In this document: one piece after another, positions 8,978 through 21,305 of the stretch
Layout: each line of letters begins with the position of its first letter
Position numbering within the stretch: position 1 is the stretch's first letter
DNA from: Ceratobasidium sp. AG-K
Taxonomy: Eukaryota > Basidiomycota > Agaricomycetes > Cantharellales > Ceratobasidiaceae
Length of the DNA: 64,000 nt
NCBI GenBank assembly: GCA_037039685.1
Contig: JAWNGF010000003.1
Location: forward strand, 2,790,001 to 2,854,000
Direction: 5' to 3'
Made by a program: the position numbers and the translations under genes
The notes under the pieces: model-generated
Seen by the model: only the letters and a program-made list of their open reading frames with translations
The model's database searches: none
What the model was told of the DNA's origin: nothing

Positions 8978-9938
8978 CGTGAGGAAATAATCGTTGTAGT
9001 GCTAGATGTTTGGATAACCGAAAGTAAAGCGTTGAGCGATTCCAGTTTTGTCGTTTTATATCCCGGCGTCAGGCCCGGGTGAAGATAATTTAGAAATTTC
9101 AAGTCGAGCGGAACCGAGCCGATGATTTCGCTGGTTGCCTATGCAACAGTTGGTTGCAGTGGATACGAATCAAATGTGTCCCATAGCATAACATAACAGC
9201 GAGACTCCACTAATACTCCCCAACCCCGAACGGAAACTAATTATGGTGATTATTTTGAAAAGTGAAATCCAATTTCGCGAAGAAGTATTAGGCTATATTC
9301 CGCGACAAACTCGAAGCATCCCCAGCAGCTCATGTGGCTTCAATTACAAAATGCGTAGCATTCTAATGTCATTTTCAATGAAATGTGGGCATTTTCAAAC
9401 GTGGGGAGTATGGCAGTCTCGCTCCCACAATAGTATCCCAATACGAGACTACACTCTAGCCGTCGGCTACCGAACTCACGCCAGATGTCACGTAGCAGCC
9501 GCGCCTGTTGGTGCCCTTCAGTATCGTTCTCAAATCTTGGAATGAGTTATGCGCCGAGTCTAGATTTTACGACAATATGAGGTTACGTACGTATCCGCGC
9601 GTCTCGCGCAGTACCGGGGTATATGCGCATCCGTTCGTGCCCGGGTACAATTCCTACTGTACGATGATAATTTCAGGAGACCGGAGTGAGGTCTGAATGC
9701 CCTAGTCTTAAGTCTATCCCAATCAAGTTCTCTGCTACGATTCAGCATGAATCAGGGATAGGGTAAAATTGCAACCGCACACAATTCCCAGGTTAGACAA
9801 AGCACTCGCGACATTTAGCTAGAAAAGAAAGCATCAACCCACGGATTGGACAAAACTACGGGCCTAGTTATGAGCAAACCGGTTTAGTACACCTGCGTAT
9901 CATACAAAGTAGGATCGGCTTACATCAGGGCAGGTAGC
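8978..9938. other. Intergenic region, nothing recognised
   Basis: This 960-bp stretch between a decayed gene and an orphan gene contains only short random ORFs on both strands. A TATA-like motif (ttttatatccc, about 9053) lies about 75 bases upstream of the secreted-protein ATG. No repeat or RNA gene was seen. Confidence 0.5.
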
Positions 9939-10808
9939 CTAGTTGGTCTCTCTGAATACTACCCTCACATGACAGATGCCCCCAACTTGGCTATGGACGG
10001 ATGCTTCGATATTAACATTTGTGCCGTCAATAGTCTTCTGGAAGTGTGCGTCCCCTTTGGAGTCGTTCTCTTTTGCGAGCTTGGCGGGATCGCTAGAATT
10101 GATCGCAACCAGAAGTGTATTGGTACCGTGAATAGGAGAAGCGGAAGCGATGGCTACACGGAAAGAGGGAGATTTCGTAGGCATCGTCACAGGAGTCAAC
10201 TCGATAGTCGAAGCAGCCCCCGTTGTGATAGTCGAGCCGGATGCAAAAACGCCAACAGAGTATAATGGCTCCCCAAAGCAGTGAACCGCGGGGTCGAGTC
10301 TTGGAAATGTACAAACGATATTACCCTTGTATGCGGAGCTTCCACTCACTTGAAGGGTGTGCAATGTTTGATTTACGACCGTGATGAGCGCTATCTGGCT
10401 AGTGATTCCGAACGAGTCGAATACGTCCTTTGTCTGCCCATCGTATGTATTTGGAAAATCGGTTCCACCTGCGACCCTGGCCATGGTAATGAGGCTATCG
10501 AGTACGTCCGTGGCAAACTCTTTGGTGGGGGCTGCTAGTATTTGTTTCCCGTGATGAATTCTGGCGAGCTCGTTTGAGAGCAGGGCAGGATTATCGCTGA
10601 AAAGCGCCCCTTCCACCGCGTTGTACTCCTGGCCAAGCACGAGACCAAGGAGCAGCGTTTGGACAGAGAATGACAAGGGTCCTGGAATGTAGCGTCGAAG
10701 GATTTCTTCGTCATTGTCGAGTAATATTTCCTTGATCTCATCAAGAGTGTAGTCTCTGTTGTTGAAAATCTTGTCGGCAGAGTAAAACCAAAATGAATCG
10801 AATGCCAT
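9939..10808 (-). CDS. Hypothetical protein, 289 aa, single exon
   Basis: This uninterrupted ORF starts MAFDSFWFYSADKIF and has no signal peptide or membrane span. The first 130 residues look helical and acidic; the rest is rich in Ser, Thr, Val and Ile with regular alternation, suggesting a beta-rich second half. I recognise no catalytic motif and cannot name a family. Support for a real gene is the length, codon use compatible with its neighbours and a good start context. The lack of introns is unusual for this region. It could be a lineage-specific gene. Confidence 0.55.
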   Translation of the reverse strand: MAFDSFWFYSADKIFNNRDYTLDEIKEILLDNDEEILRRYIPGPLSFSVQTLLLGLVLGQEYNAVEGALFSDNPALLSNELARIHHGKQILAAPTKEFATDVLDSLITMARVAGGTDFPNTYDGQTKDVFDSFGITSQIALITVVNQTLHTLQVSGSSAYKGNIVCTFPRLDPAVHCFGEPLYSVGVFASGSTITTGAASTIELTPVTMPTKSPSFRVAIASASPIHGTNTLLVAINSSDPAKLAKENDSKGDAHFQKTIDGTNVNIEASVHSQVGGICHVRVVFRETN

Positions 10809-12586
10809 CGAGCCGGAAATGTTTTTGCCTTAGGGAGGGATAAAGCGGTATCAGAGTGGTCTCTCGTCGGCCGGTCAAGCGTCGTGATTTATAACTGCAG
10901 GCACCGGCAAATTCATGCCCAACGTGAATCTCAAAACGAGGCATTGCCGTCTCGGCAATCCATGGCCGTATCACTCACGTGTTCTTTCACCATGCACATG
11001 AGACCAGTAGTCCGTGATAGTAATCAGAATCACCACAATGGCTTCCGCCCGTGTACGCCAAATTTGGACGTCTCGTGATGTTTTCCCAGGTTCATGTTCG
11101 CACTCGATTGATTGCTCCTGGGTGTCTATTTGGAAGCAGTACGGTCTCTCCAACGTAGGGGCAAATTACTCGCACAATACGTCATATTTTTCCCAATATC
11201 CACACCAGCATGCGTATTTGCTTGCCACGGCGCTCTGTTGGTAGAGGCGCCATGTTTTGGCGCCGAAAGCTCTAACCTGAATCGACACTCGATATTCCTT
11301 GACACATCCCAGTGGGATACAAATAGCCAATACTCAAACCGGCGGTTAATTACTCAAACACCTAAAAGTATCGTATACACGTAAACCCCTCGAGCCCAAG
11401 CGCGTGCCCGCGGTGGTCGGACCGAAGCCGGTGCTCGCCAGTACGTAACTTTGAGTTTACAAGTGTCGATTAGCTTGACATTGAAATGAAATACTAAAGT
11501 GAAATGAAATGGCATGTTGTGTAGGCGCCACATCTCGTTACTTGCTTGTCCCCCTGTCTGCTCCCGATCAAATTCATGGCGGCCGCAGGTTGAAGTCGTC
11601 GGGATGTTTGTGTAAATTTATCCCGTATGTGTGATAGAATACGATGCTCTGAACGGAGCCCCACGGCCGAGACGAACGGTTCGCGGGCGGTTAGCAGAAT
11701 GGAAGCACAGCGCCGAGCGGCGAAACGCGCATGTTGCATGGATCGGCGGACAACCGGAGTTGCAACACGCAGCGTGTGTGCCCAAGCTCGACCGTCCCAG
11801 CCGACCGCTGCCGCACTCACCATTCTCGGCGTCGACAGCCGCGCGCACGACGCACTTCGCCGTGATGTGATCGCGAAGACCTAATTTAGGACATCGAACG
11901 AAATCCCGCAGGGTCGAGTTTGGGTTTACTCCTCGTGGCAGCGATCAGGGCAGCGTGGGAGGTGCGTGAATGTTGTGAGAAACAAGTACAAATTTGCCGA
12001 GTCTCATTAAGAAGGCTGGTTTCTTGGCGGCGTGGCAATCATGGGTGGCAGTGACCGGCCGCGGCTGGTCTGAAAGATGATTAATCCGCGTGTGGTCATC
12101 ATGGACCTTGGCGCAATGTTGGCGGACGTGCATGCGGTGATGGATGCACGGTGATGGACGGGAGGGACATTCATTTGGAGCATGACGTCGGTAGCAAAGC
12201 AGCACGCCCAAGAGGCCCAAGACGGCCGGGCGGTCGTGAGACGTGCCAAGCAGGGAGACGTGGGCGAGGGGGATGAATGCGGAGACCTCGTTGGAGATAT
12301 ATGCGTGGAAGATGAACGGAGCGACAGTAATCAAGTAAAAGCTTAAACTCCAAACCTGTTGGATCATACGCACCATCGAATCCGATAGGAGCTCGCTGGG
12401 AGCAAGATTGCCGACCTAGGCCAGTTGGGAGTGCTGCCTCGTGCCGCGGGTGAGGAGCCGTGCTTGGCACGTGACGGGAAATATAGAAAATTCCGGAGGA
12501 ATCTAGAGTGCCTTTTAAGTGGCGGCGTGGCATGTTTGCAAGGTGAATTTGTAACTTGGTTTCTGCGACGACGACGATCTGCGGCC
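10809..12586. other. Long intergenic region
   Basis: About 1.8 kb without a supportable gene. A short palindrome built on ggcgcc lies near 11246-11264. A minus-strand ORF at 11945-12376 contains a hydrophobic start but has no recognisable family or splice pattern. The last few hundred bases are GC-richer and should contain the promoter of the aminopeptidase gene at 12587. Confidence 0.4.
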
Positions 12587-15500
12587 ATGGCCCCTCCCCC
12601 ACCCATTCCCGCAGCGCTAGCCAACTGCTTGCCTGGCATCAAGCGCAGCAACACTACGAGCTCGAAGAATACCTACCAGTCCAAGTCGTCGATGGACTCG
12701 AGGCCTTCGTTTTCGACCCAGTCGTCGTATCCGTCGACAGACGAGATGAGCTACTCGACCCCAAACAAGCAGTGGGGGTGGGCAAAGGCCACCAATGTCG
12801 ATGGAGTCATCAAGATCACCGCCCTCGACGGCGCTGACATGTCCCGCGAAAAACTGGTCCGACAGGCCTCGACCGACATGGGCTACAAGCGCACGGACAC
12901 TGGCACTCGCCTGGCCGAGCTCCGGAAACTAATGCGGGCGGAGAAAATAGATTACTAGTGAGTCGTGAATTTTTTTGATGCTGCGGAGCTGACTGTGCGT
13001 CGCCTACAATAGCATTGTGCCGAGCGAGGACGCGCACCAATCCGAGTACGTGGCTGCGTCGGACAGGCGGCGGGAATACATCTCCGGGTAAGTTGGTGCC
13101 CATCTAGTCATATGCGCTTGCTCATCCGGCTTCAGATTCACAGGCTCTGCCGGCACAGCCATCGTTTCCCTCAACAATGCTTATTTGTTTACCGACTCGC
13201 GCTACTACATCCAGGCTGAGCGGGAAATCGACCGCAACTGGACTCTGCATCGGGTTGGGCAGACTGACGTCAAGCCATGGAACGAGTGGATTCTGGTAAG
13301 CGAACACACGTTTGGCTATTCTCTTGCTAACTCGGATTAGAACCGAGCTCGTGGGGCCGCCATCGGCATCGACTCGCGCCTCATTGCCCACGATACCGCC
13401 ACAGCCCTGACCTCGGCCCTCAAGCTCAAGGGCATGCGGATGGCCTACCCCCAGCGCAACTTGGTCGACCAGATCTGGAAGGACCGTCCATCCAAGAGTT
13501 GCGCCCCCATATACATGCACGATGTCAAGTTTACTGGTGCGTATTTAATTCTTCCTTTGTTCGTGTCTCATCGATACACCAGGTGAACACGCGTCGTCTA
13601 AACTCGCAAAGCTCCGCAAATGGCTGCGTGAGTTTCCCGTTCCGGCCGCAGACCTCAAGTACTCCTCGACCGCCCCACGTGCCCCGTCGCCTGCCCACAA
13701 GGATCGGCCCGTGTCCAAGCCATTGCCTGATCTTCCCGCGCCCTCGCGCACTCCTTCCCGCCAAAATTCCATTTCCCGAAAAGACTCTGTTTCCCGCAAA
13801 GACTCCCTCTCGCGCCAAAACTCGACGTCTGCCCCCACACCTTCCCGCCAGAACTCGACCTCGTCCAACACGCCCCCGCGCTCGTCCTCGCGCCAGGGTC
13901 TGTCCAGGCACGCATCGACAGCCAGCCGGGACCAAACCCACAAGGACAGGGGCGAGACCGCTATTCGCCTCATTCCCCACTACTCGACGTTTATTTCATC
14001 CCTTTCGGGTATCGCCTGGTTGTTGAACCTCCGAGGCAGTGACGTCCCGCACAATCCGCTGTTCCATGCCTACCTCTGGGTCGGCGTCGACAAGGCCACG
14101 TTGTTTGTCGATGCGCGCAAGTTGAGCGACGAGGTCAAGCGGTACTTGAAGGACCTGCGAGTGAGCGTCCGTGAAGTGAGCGAGGTGTGGGGCTATCTCC
14201 GAAAGCGCGAGTTTGGCTCGGGCAAGGTCATCATTCCGCCCAAGACGCCGTATGCCGTCTCGCTCATGTTGACATATGCCAACTACATGATTGCCCCGTC
14301 CTGGGTCGATTCGGCCAAGGCCATCAAGAACGAGACCGAAATCGAGGGCTTCAGGCGGGCGTACATGAGGGACGGTGTTGCCATGGTAAGCATCCATTCT
14401 CACTGTCGGATTAGCGCTGACGTTCCGTAGACCAAGTGGTTCGCCTGGCTCGAGGAGCAGCTCCGCGCTGGGAATACCATCACCGAGTGGGAAGCCAGTG
14501 AAATGTTGACCCAGTTCCGGAAGCAGGGTCAGTACTTCATGGGCCTGGCGTATGAAAATATTTCCGCTACGGGAGCAAATGCGGGTAAGTAGTTCGATTC
14601 TTGATAGGGGCTTCGCTGATTTTCCGTAGCGCTTCCTCATTACGCCCCCACCAAGGGTCTCTCGAGTGCGATTGATATGCACACGCCGTATTTGAATGAT
14701 TCGGGAGGACAGTACAAGGACGGAACGTGTGATACTACTCGAACTGGTAAGCGCTCACTTTGTTGTGTTGATCCCGCTAACGTTGGCAATAGTCCACTTT
14801 GGTCATCCGTCCGACGAACAGTGCGAGGCGTTTACTCGTGTCCTCAAGGGTCATATCGCTATCGACTCGGCCGTGTTCCCGCAAGGAACCACTGGCAAGC
14901 AATTGGACGTCCTAGCGAGACACGCGCTCTGGAAGGATGGTCTAAATTACTTGGTGAGTGGTGTGGTGCCATCGTTGATGGTGTGCTGATTGTTTCTCTG
15001 CTTTCTTTCGTCTTTGCTGCTCTCGCTACTTTTGCTCCATTGCTCGTCCTCGGTGCTTCTGCAATCTTGGTGGGGGATCGCTGTTGCGTCACTGAATACG
15101 TCATGAACGCATGTCTTCCCACTCCGCACATCTCCCCGCGACTCGATCTCTACCATCATTGTCGTCATTAGCATGGGACCGGACACGGATTCGGCTCTTT
15201 CCTCTCGGTGCACGAGGGCCCGCACGGCTTCGGCATCGACGTCCCGCTCGAGCCCGGTCACGTGATTACCAATGAACCCGGGTTCTACAAGGAAGGGGAA
15301 TTTGGTGTTCGGATCGAGAGTGCTTTGACCGTTAAGCGGGTGAGTCTGACTGGCTGTAGTAATGCTTGGTAGTGCTGATGTTGCGGTTAGGTCGAGACCA
15401 AGGGCCAGTTTGGAGGTGATATTTGGCTCGGATTCGAGCGCTTTACTTGTGTCCCGATTCAGACTCGCATGGTCAAGATGGAGTTGTTGAACAAGGACGA

Positions 15501-15704
15501 GCGAAGATGGCTCAAGGTGCGTCCACCCATCACTGCCAAGCAGGGTTATACTCATTTGCTGTTCAGGAACATAATCGTAACTGCCGCGACATGCTCGCAC
15601 CCTATCTCGAAGAGGACCGTCGCGCCCTTCGGTGGATCCGACGCGAGAGTACGCGTACGAGTCCTACCCAGGCACCGGCGGGCGTGACGGTCGACTGGGA
15701 CTAG
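12587..15704 (+). CDS. Xaa-Pro aminopeptidase (M24B) with Ser-rich insertion
   Basis: Eleven exons: 12587-12957, 13013-13087, 13136-13295, 13341-13536, 13583-14385, 14431-14584, 14630-14746, 14793-14953, 15172-15339, 15391-15516, 15567-15704. The product removes N-terminal residues preceding proline. The pita-bread catalytic domain keeps all five metal ligands: Asp in DSGGQY, Asp in CDTTRT, His in GTGHGFG, Glu in NEPGFY and Glu in GVRIES. The N-terminal creatinase-like domain is also present ([17 protein letters not shown]). Two oddities: about 65 extra residues at the N-terminus before the conserved [10 protein letters not shown], and a Ser/Arg/Pro-rich insert of about 80 residues, with repeated SRQNS and SRKDS, in the second domain before IAWLLNLRG. 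No signal peptide, so cytosolic. Confidence 0.93.
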
Positions 15705-16147
15705 ACCTAGATTTGGACGGTTCTGGAAGATTTCCCCACTCACTTATGCGTTACCCGTGCACTATTCGCGTATCTATCATACACGACTCTCGTATGCTTT
15801 TTTCCATACATGATTCTCGTATGCCTCTCGATATGTGTTTCGTTCTGTTTGTACTGCGCTCTGTATCGTTTTATCTTTTATTCCTTTTTCGTTGCGTGGA
15901 GTTATCATATCTTATATACTATCGGTTTGATGATAATTTATCCATTGGACTATTCACCTTGGTTTCGATGCGTGTGAAGAGGGCCTGTTGTCAGGAGATT
16001 TTTCGGTGGCTTGATTGGGATTTGACTTTGTGCTGGTTCGGGAAGATGATTTGCGTCGTTGGATGAATTTCAAATGGCCCGACCTCGGTCGACAGTCAGC
16101 CTCCGCCTTCGGAGCTTCTACTGTTCCGGTTTCTGTAGACGACCACA
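15705..16147. other. Intergenic spacer between two plus-strand peptidase genes
   Basis: The spacer is AT-rich and contains a tandem imperfect repeat of cgtatg-type units at about 15768-15826 (tctcgtatgc twice). It should contain the aminopeptidase terminator and the protease promoter. No gene seen. Confidence 0.4.
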
Positions 16148-17943
16148 ATGTTGACTGTCACTCTTTTCACCCTCGCACTTGCTGGTTCAACGGTGGCCGA
16201 CGCAGTCACAATCGACTCGCTACCGATCACAGCCAACTTTAAGCTCTCTGGGGGTACCTTGCCGGATCGGGATCGGGCACGGTTCAAGGCCCTGTTTTCC
16301 AAACGCCATGAGGCTAGAGATGAGAGCGTCAAGTTGAAGAATACCGCTGTGAGTACAGGTTCGAGCAACGGGAGCAGGTGCTGATGGAGTAGGTGCATTA
16401 TACTTTGAGCGTTGGCGTCGGGTCCCCTCCTACGTATTGTAAGTCGGACATATTTGGAATTGGCTAGGCTAAATCGGGTAGATGAAATGCTGGTTGATAC
16501 GGGGAGTGCGTACACTTGGGTGAGTTAGGAGCATCTTTTAGGATGATTTGCTCATTATGTAGCTCGGAGCGGCGAAAAAATATGTCAAGACCGAGACATC
16601 ATTCAAGCAACCACAGTCGTTTTATGCGGCATATGGCAGTGGATCGGCCGTGGGCAGTAATTGTGGGTCTCATCATCGGTGGGTGTGGGGAGACTGATTG
16701 GCGTAGACAAGGATCTGGTGACGCTTTCCCCGACTTTGAGTATTACGAACAAGTCGCTCGGCGTCGCGTCTTCAACGAATGGAATGGACGGGAGCTTTGA
16801 TGGGATCCTGTACGTTCTGTTCTCCCCCTTATTGCTAATTCTGACAGAGTGTAGTGGCCTTGGTCCGGCTGCTTTGAGCGAAAGCGTCCTCTCACCCAGT
16901 ACTGGGAAGTCCGTACCTACCATCATGGACGCTCTCGTAGCCCAAAAGAAGATTTCGTCGAATGTGTTTGGGATTTCGTTTTCTCCGACAACGTGCGTAT
17001 CCATCAGCAATCATGTATTCAAGCTTGACGAGTGAATAGGTCTCGTGACGCGGTCAACGGTGAGCTCTCGTTTGGAGCCACGAATCCGGACAAATACACT
17101 GGCAAGTTGAATTGGGTGAATGTAACGAAGAAGGATCCGTGGAAATACTATTGGGGATATGAGCAGACGATCAAGGTGGGTGGTTTGCACGTTTCGTAGA
17201 GGATTCGCTAATGTTGCTTGTAGTATGGAAACCAAACCCTCCAGGCTGCTTCTGCTGGAGTCGTTGATGCTGGTGGGTAGCTCGATGCCTTCGCTTAATC
17301 TCTTGGGTTTAACAATGAATACCCAGGTACAACCCTTATTTATATCACCCCCAAAGCATTCAAGGCCTACTCGGACTCCCTACCCGGGAGCAAGGTTGAT
17401 CCTGCTACAAAGTTGCTCGAGGTACCTCGGGAGAGCGTGGGCAAGATGCAGTCGCTGTTCTTTGTCATCAATGGGGTATAGCACATCTCGTTTGTATGCC
17501 CAAGTGATTGCTGACGTAAGCCATAGGTTTCGTACGAGTTCACGCCCAACGCTCAGCTCTGGCCTCGTGCGTTGAATACTGCGCTTGGAGGAAAGGCCAA
17601 TGCACACTATAGTGTCATTAGCGCGGTAAGTGGTCGATCAGATGGGTATATGCGCTGTTTTGGTGATCCTGGGGCCTCCAGCTCTCGGATTTCGAAGCTG
17701 ATACTGGTTCGAACTTTATCAATGGATATGTGTTTCTGTAAGTGTCCGCGCACAATGCTAGTTTTGTATCTCTTAAGCTGCTCCACACGATTATAGGGAA
17801 AGAATCTATACCGCCGTAAGTGCATCATTCCTTTTTTCGATTGGTCTCATCCATTCATTCGTTCCCCAACCAACTAGTACGACATCACCAAATCTCTTAT
17901 CGGATTCGCCGCCACCCCTTCAACTTTTGCCAGCGTCAACTAG
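16148..17943 (+). CDS. Secreted aspartic protease (pepsin family A1)
   Basis: Thirteen exons, the first 16148-16348, the last 17878-17943; every junction uses GT..AG and keeps frame. The protein starts with a secretion signal (MLTVTLFTLALAGSTVADA), then a propeptide, then a bilobed pepsin fold. The first catalytic site is VDTGSAYTW (exon 3, 16482-16519) and the second is DAGTTL, split by the intron after 17272. A Tyr flap region is present in AAYGSGSAVG. The last residues, LIGFAATPSTFASVN, form the usual C-terminus. It resembles the polyporopepsin-like proteases of wood and plant-associated basidiomycetes and is probably secreted to digest protein outside the cell. Confidence 0.93.
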
Positions 17944-18501
17944 CAGCCTCTAATTCCCCCTATTCTTTTGAACGTTCAATCATGCTTTCTTACCTCGGGA
18001 GGCCCAAAATGACGTTGTGGAGTTCAATCGTAAGGCCGGCTCTACTTCCGTCCTGAACACTTTTCGCCCCCTTTTTTCAAATTCAAAACTTGTTTATCAT
18101 GGTATACATTGTTGGTATATAATGCGCCCAGCATTATTGGTGGACATATGCGCCTCTTTAGTAAAGCAGCCAAGCTATCCCTGTAAGATGTTGCCATTGC
18201 CCTTCAGATTCGGCTAGCCCCCTCTACTAGACCCCGATCATCACTAATTTAGATTAGGCTTACACATTCTAACTTAGGAGCAGGATTATTTCTGATTTTA
18301 GATACATAATGACTGTGCGAAATACTCCCTAAACCATTGTCCCCATTTCACACTCGGCATACTCGGCCGGTGTCGTCATCAGGCTGTTCCCAGCCGCTCT
18401 TTCTTCTGTTGAAATTGTTGAAATTAGCTCTCAATAGGTAGTGTGCGCAACACGTTGTTTTTCTAACAACACACCATTTCACGAATTTCGGTGCCTGACA
18501 A
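17944..18501. other. Convergent intergenic spacer
   Basis: This lies between the 3' ends of the aspartic protease (plus) and the helical-repeat pseudogene (minus). It is AT-rich and only random short ORFs are present. No terminator signal beyond AT-rich runs can be named. Confidence 0.4.
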
Positions 18502-20640
18502 TCATGATGACATCGACTGTGGCTCTAACTCCAGCCTGGACTCTGGAACTGTGATCTCCATTTCCGGTCCTGACTCATTAGGTTGCGCATTCTCGAGTGA
18601 CGACAGCTGAACACTCCGAGGTTTCCCGTGACTTGGAGAGGAGAGCTGCCAGTGGTCGATCCCTCGCTTTTGTGCTTTGGGTTCGGGAAAATACAACGGC
18701 ACAGTGGCGACATCAGTTCATTGTTATATGCAATGGGACTCCAACTCACTTTGGAGGTCGAACAGGGTTTTCAAAAGCAATTCAGCCCCGCGTAATTTTG
18801 CTCCTTGTTCCGGCTGACGCTGTTTCAGATAATGAAGCGTCTCGTTGTACAATAGTACGTGGCTAAATAATTCCTGAGTACGCAAAGGACTGGGGGTCTC
18901 TAGCTCTTGAGAATTACTGGGTTGTGGGGTTAATTGCAAGCCAAGGATCATGCGGGCCAATGTGTATAGAAGGTTATCATGTAGGATGTTCTCAAGGAAG
19001 GAGAGGAGCAAAGGCCCAGCGCTCTCGACAAAATAGTTGTTTTCGACCTGGGTTGCAAGTTTCTCAAACACCATCGCGGTATTGGAGTTAATGATGGTAC
19101 GAGCCATCCCTTCTTCAGAATTCGGTCGCGATATACGTTTCACTAATTTATGTAGAACGTTGGCAGAGAGCAACATACACGAATATGAGAGGGAGGGCCC
19201 TAAATCCCAGTTGGTTATGATCGTACTCAGACATTCGCAGATCAGCTCGGCGTTATCCGTTTGCGCTAATACGTGAATAATTGGAAGCACGAGGAGTTGT
19301 CCATGTTCTATCCAAACCTGGCGCTTGCTCCTGACAGCCTTGAGTAGTTGCACAAATGTCTCACTGACGGCGTCGCTCCGCTCCGGGGCCTGTACTTGCT
19401 TCAGATAAGCAACCAGTGTTTCGACAAAACATCCGCGAACATCAAGATACAGTCCCGTATTTTTTGGTAGAGTGATCGGACGCGATTTCCCCAGATTGTC
19501 AAGACCCAAGATCAGTTCTGCAATAATTTTCATGCTCGCGTGAGTTCCATCATCGAAGTTACAGTGTTCGTAATGTTCCATGAGGCCAGTGAGGGCAAAC
19601 AGCCACTGTGGAGGCTAAGTGCGCTGAATCCTAGCCATACCAACACCGAAAACTCATGACTTAAATTACTGGGCGTGTCCGCTTTCAGTGACTGATGCGC
19701 TGAAGATTATCTTCAGGAGTGACTGGGGGGAAAATAAACTCCAGAACCTATTCAAATTTACCTTTTATGGTACTGATGACAGCCAACCATGCGCGAGATC
19801 GCTGAAAAAAGATGTAATATCTCACTGAAAGCAACGTTTTCGATTCAGTGCACTTTCCAATGTTATTCAGTAACCTGAGACCCCACAGTGAGCATCAGTG
19901 CTTGCTCATCTCGATCGATTTTATGACGTTGTTTCGTATAGTATTTGGCCAGTGTTTCTGCAAGATTATGCGCACCACCAGCTTCTGTATCAACGTCAGG
20001 ATGAGGAATAATCCATGCCTTGAGATGTGCAGAGCCGCGGTTGAGACCAAGCACCAAGACAGCGAGTGAGCATACAAGTCTGAATCGGAGTTTATCCGAT
20101 GTAGCCTGGGGAAGAAGCTCGACAAGACGAGTCAAAATTCGCATTTTGTGTTCATTGTCGACATCTGGGGTCCAGAAGATAGATTCGGCCATGAGAGCAT
20201 GTAATACTCTAGTGCGTAAGTGTTCTGGTAGCGACCAGTCGATAGATTGAGTCAAGCGGTCAATAATATCTCCGTGATTGAATCGTGATGCCTTGTGGCC
20301 TATAACGTTGCACCACGCGGACAGACCGGCGAGCCCCATAGCCTTTGCTTCTGAGTTTTTATTGTTCTGAACAGCCAATCTACAGTGCGAGATGAGAAGA
20401 GGTGGGTCTGCTGCACAAAGCCTTGACACACTCCATCTCCGCTCCGCATCAGGCGACAATAGAGATCCGGCGGTTCTCAGAAGATGTGTCTGCCTACGGT
20501 AATTACCTGCTAGATTTATCCTCACCTTGGCTGAGCTGTAGTCTTCATTGATTTCAGCATCTGGGCGCAGTCTGAAAAGGAAGAAAGGATACGGGCGACA
20601 AGATTGCTCGTGACCTAACACACGGGGCATTCTAAGCAGA
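18502..20640 (-). pseudogene. 5'-truncated helical-repeat protein gene (paralogue of the DUF6535 gene at 21306-24525)
   Basis: The last exon is 18674-18502, preceded by the exon 19605-18750 (WLFALTGLMEHYEHC...) and a long coding block at about 20420-19870. The helical, ARM-like C-terminal region matches the neighbour closely, for example MGLAGLSAWCNVIGHKASRFN against MGLIGLSSWYEFVGHEASRFN. The intron with donor gtgagt at 18749 is conserved in position in the neighbour. The N-terminal DUF6535 membrane part is missing: upstream of about 20640 the sequence changes to the tail of a different gene on the other strand. Without a start region it is best read as a truncated copy. Unlike the neighbour it keeps the segment from LAVLVLGLNRGSAHL to GSQ. 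Confidence 0.7.
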
Positions 20641-20649
20641 ACTCAATTC

Positions 20650-21099
20650 CCTAGTCCATAAATACTGTCATGGGAAGAACTATAGCTCAAACATCGAGGC
20701 TATGAAACAGATCTGGAAATTGGCCATAGAAACAAATGACAACCCAACTCTTATGAGTATGGATGGCAAGGACCCGGTACCCCATGAACTTCAGTTAGTG
20801 TTGCGTTATTCAACCTAATTATTCGCGGTACATGGCACTGAAAACACGCCTACAGATCTATTGAGGGAGTGAAATCAGCTTCAGAACCAAACCGCCCAAT
20901 GCTGGGAAAATGGCGAACACTAGTTACCAAGGCACTCACACACGAGCGACGCAATCCGGACCAAAGAAGGCCGAGTAATGTAGACTTAGTAGGTTTGGCA
21001 ACCCCAGCCACGGTCCCTGGTCCTTCGAATCTTATAATGGATAAGTCGTCCACAATTGACAAACAGACGCGGAACGGAGTCAGCCAAACTCATGTATGA
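20650..21099 (+). pseudogene. 3' remnant of a Trp-rich gene (paralogue of 24840-27350)
   Basis: In plus orientation 20670-20795 reads SSNIEAMKQIWKLAIETND and DGKDPVPHEL. These match the paralogue segments SNIDLMKHIWELAIKTND and DGREPEPHEL at about 27235-27345. A donor-like ttagtg follows, then after an AG at about 20855 an open frame runs to the stop at 21099. No start or upstream exons exist: the sequence to the left belongs to the minus-strand pseudogene. It is the 3' end of a duplicated gene whose 5' part is gone. Confidence 0.6.
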
Positions 21100-21305
21100 A
21101 CTCAGGCTGTGGCGGCTTCGTGGTGGTAAATACAACGTAATGACCGTGTATATAAATTAATATGGGAGCTGCCCAATCATGTTTCGATCATTGATCTCCG
21201 TGTTGCCGCTACCGTTATTAACTGTCAAAATCCATAGCTACCAGTTGATCGCAGAGGTTCGTTTTTTTTTGTGAATTAGACAAGATCATATTGACAATGC
21301 GAGTC

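Noticed and set aside
11945..12376. Minus-strand ORF with a hydrophobic start
   Set aside because: No family, overlapping frames are equally open, and composition suggests chance in GC-rich DNA near a promoter.
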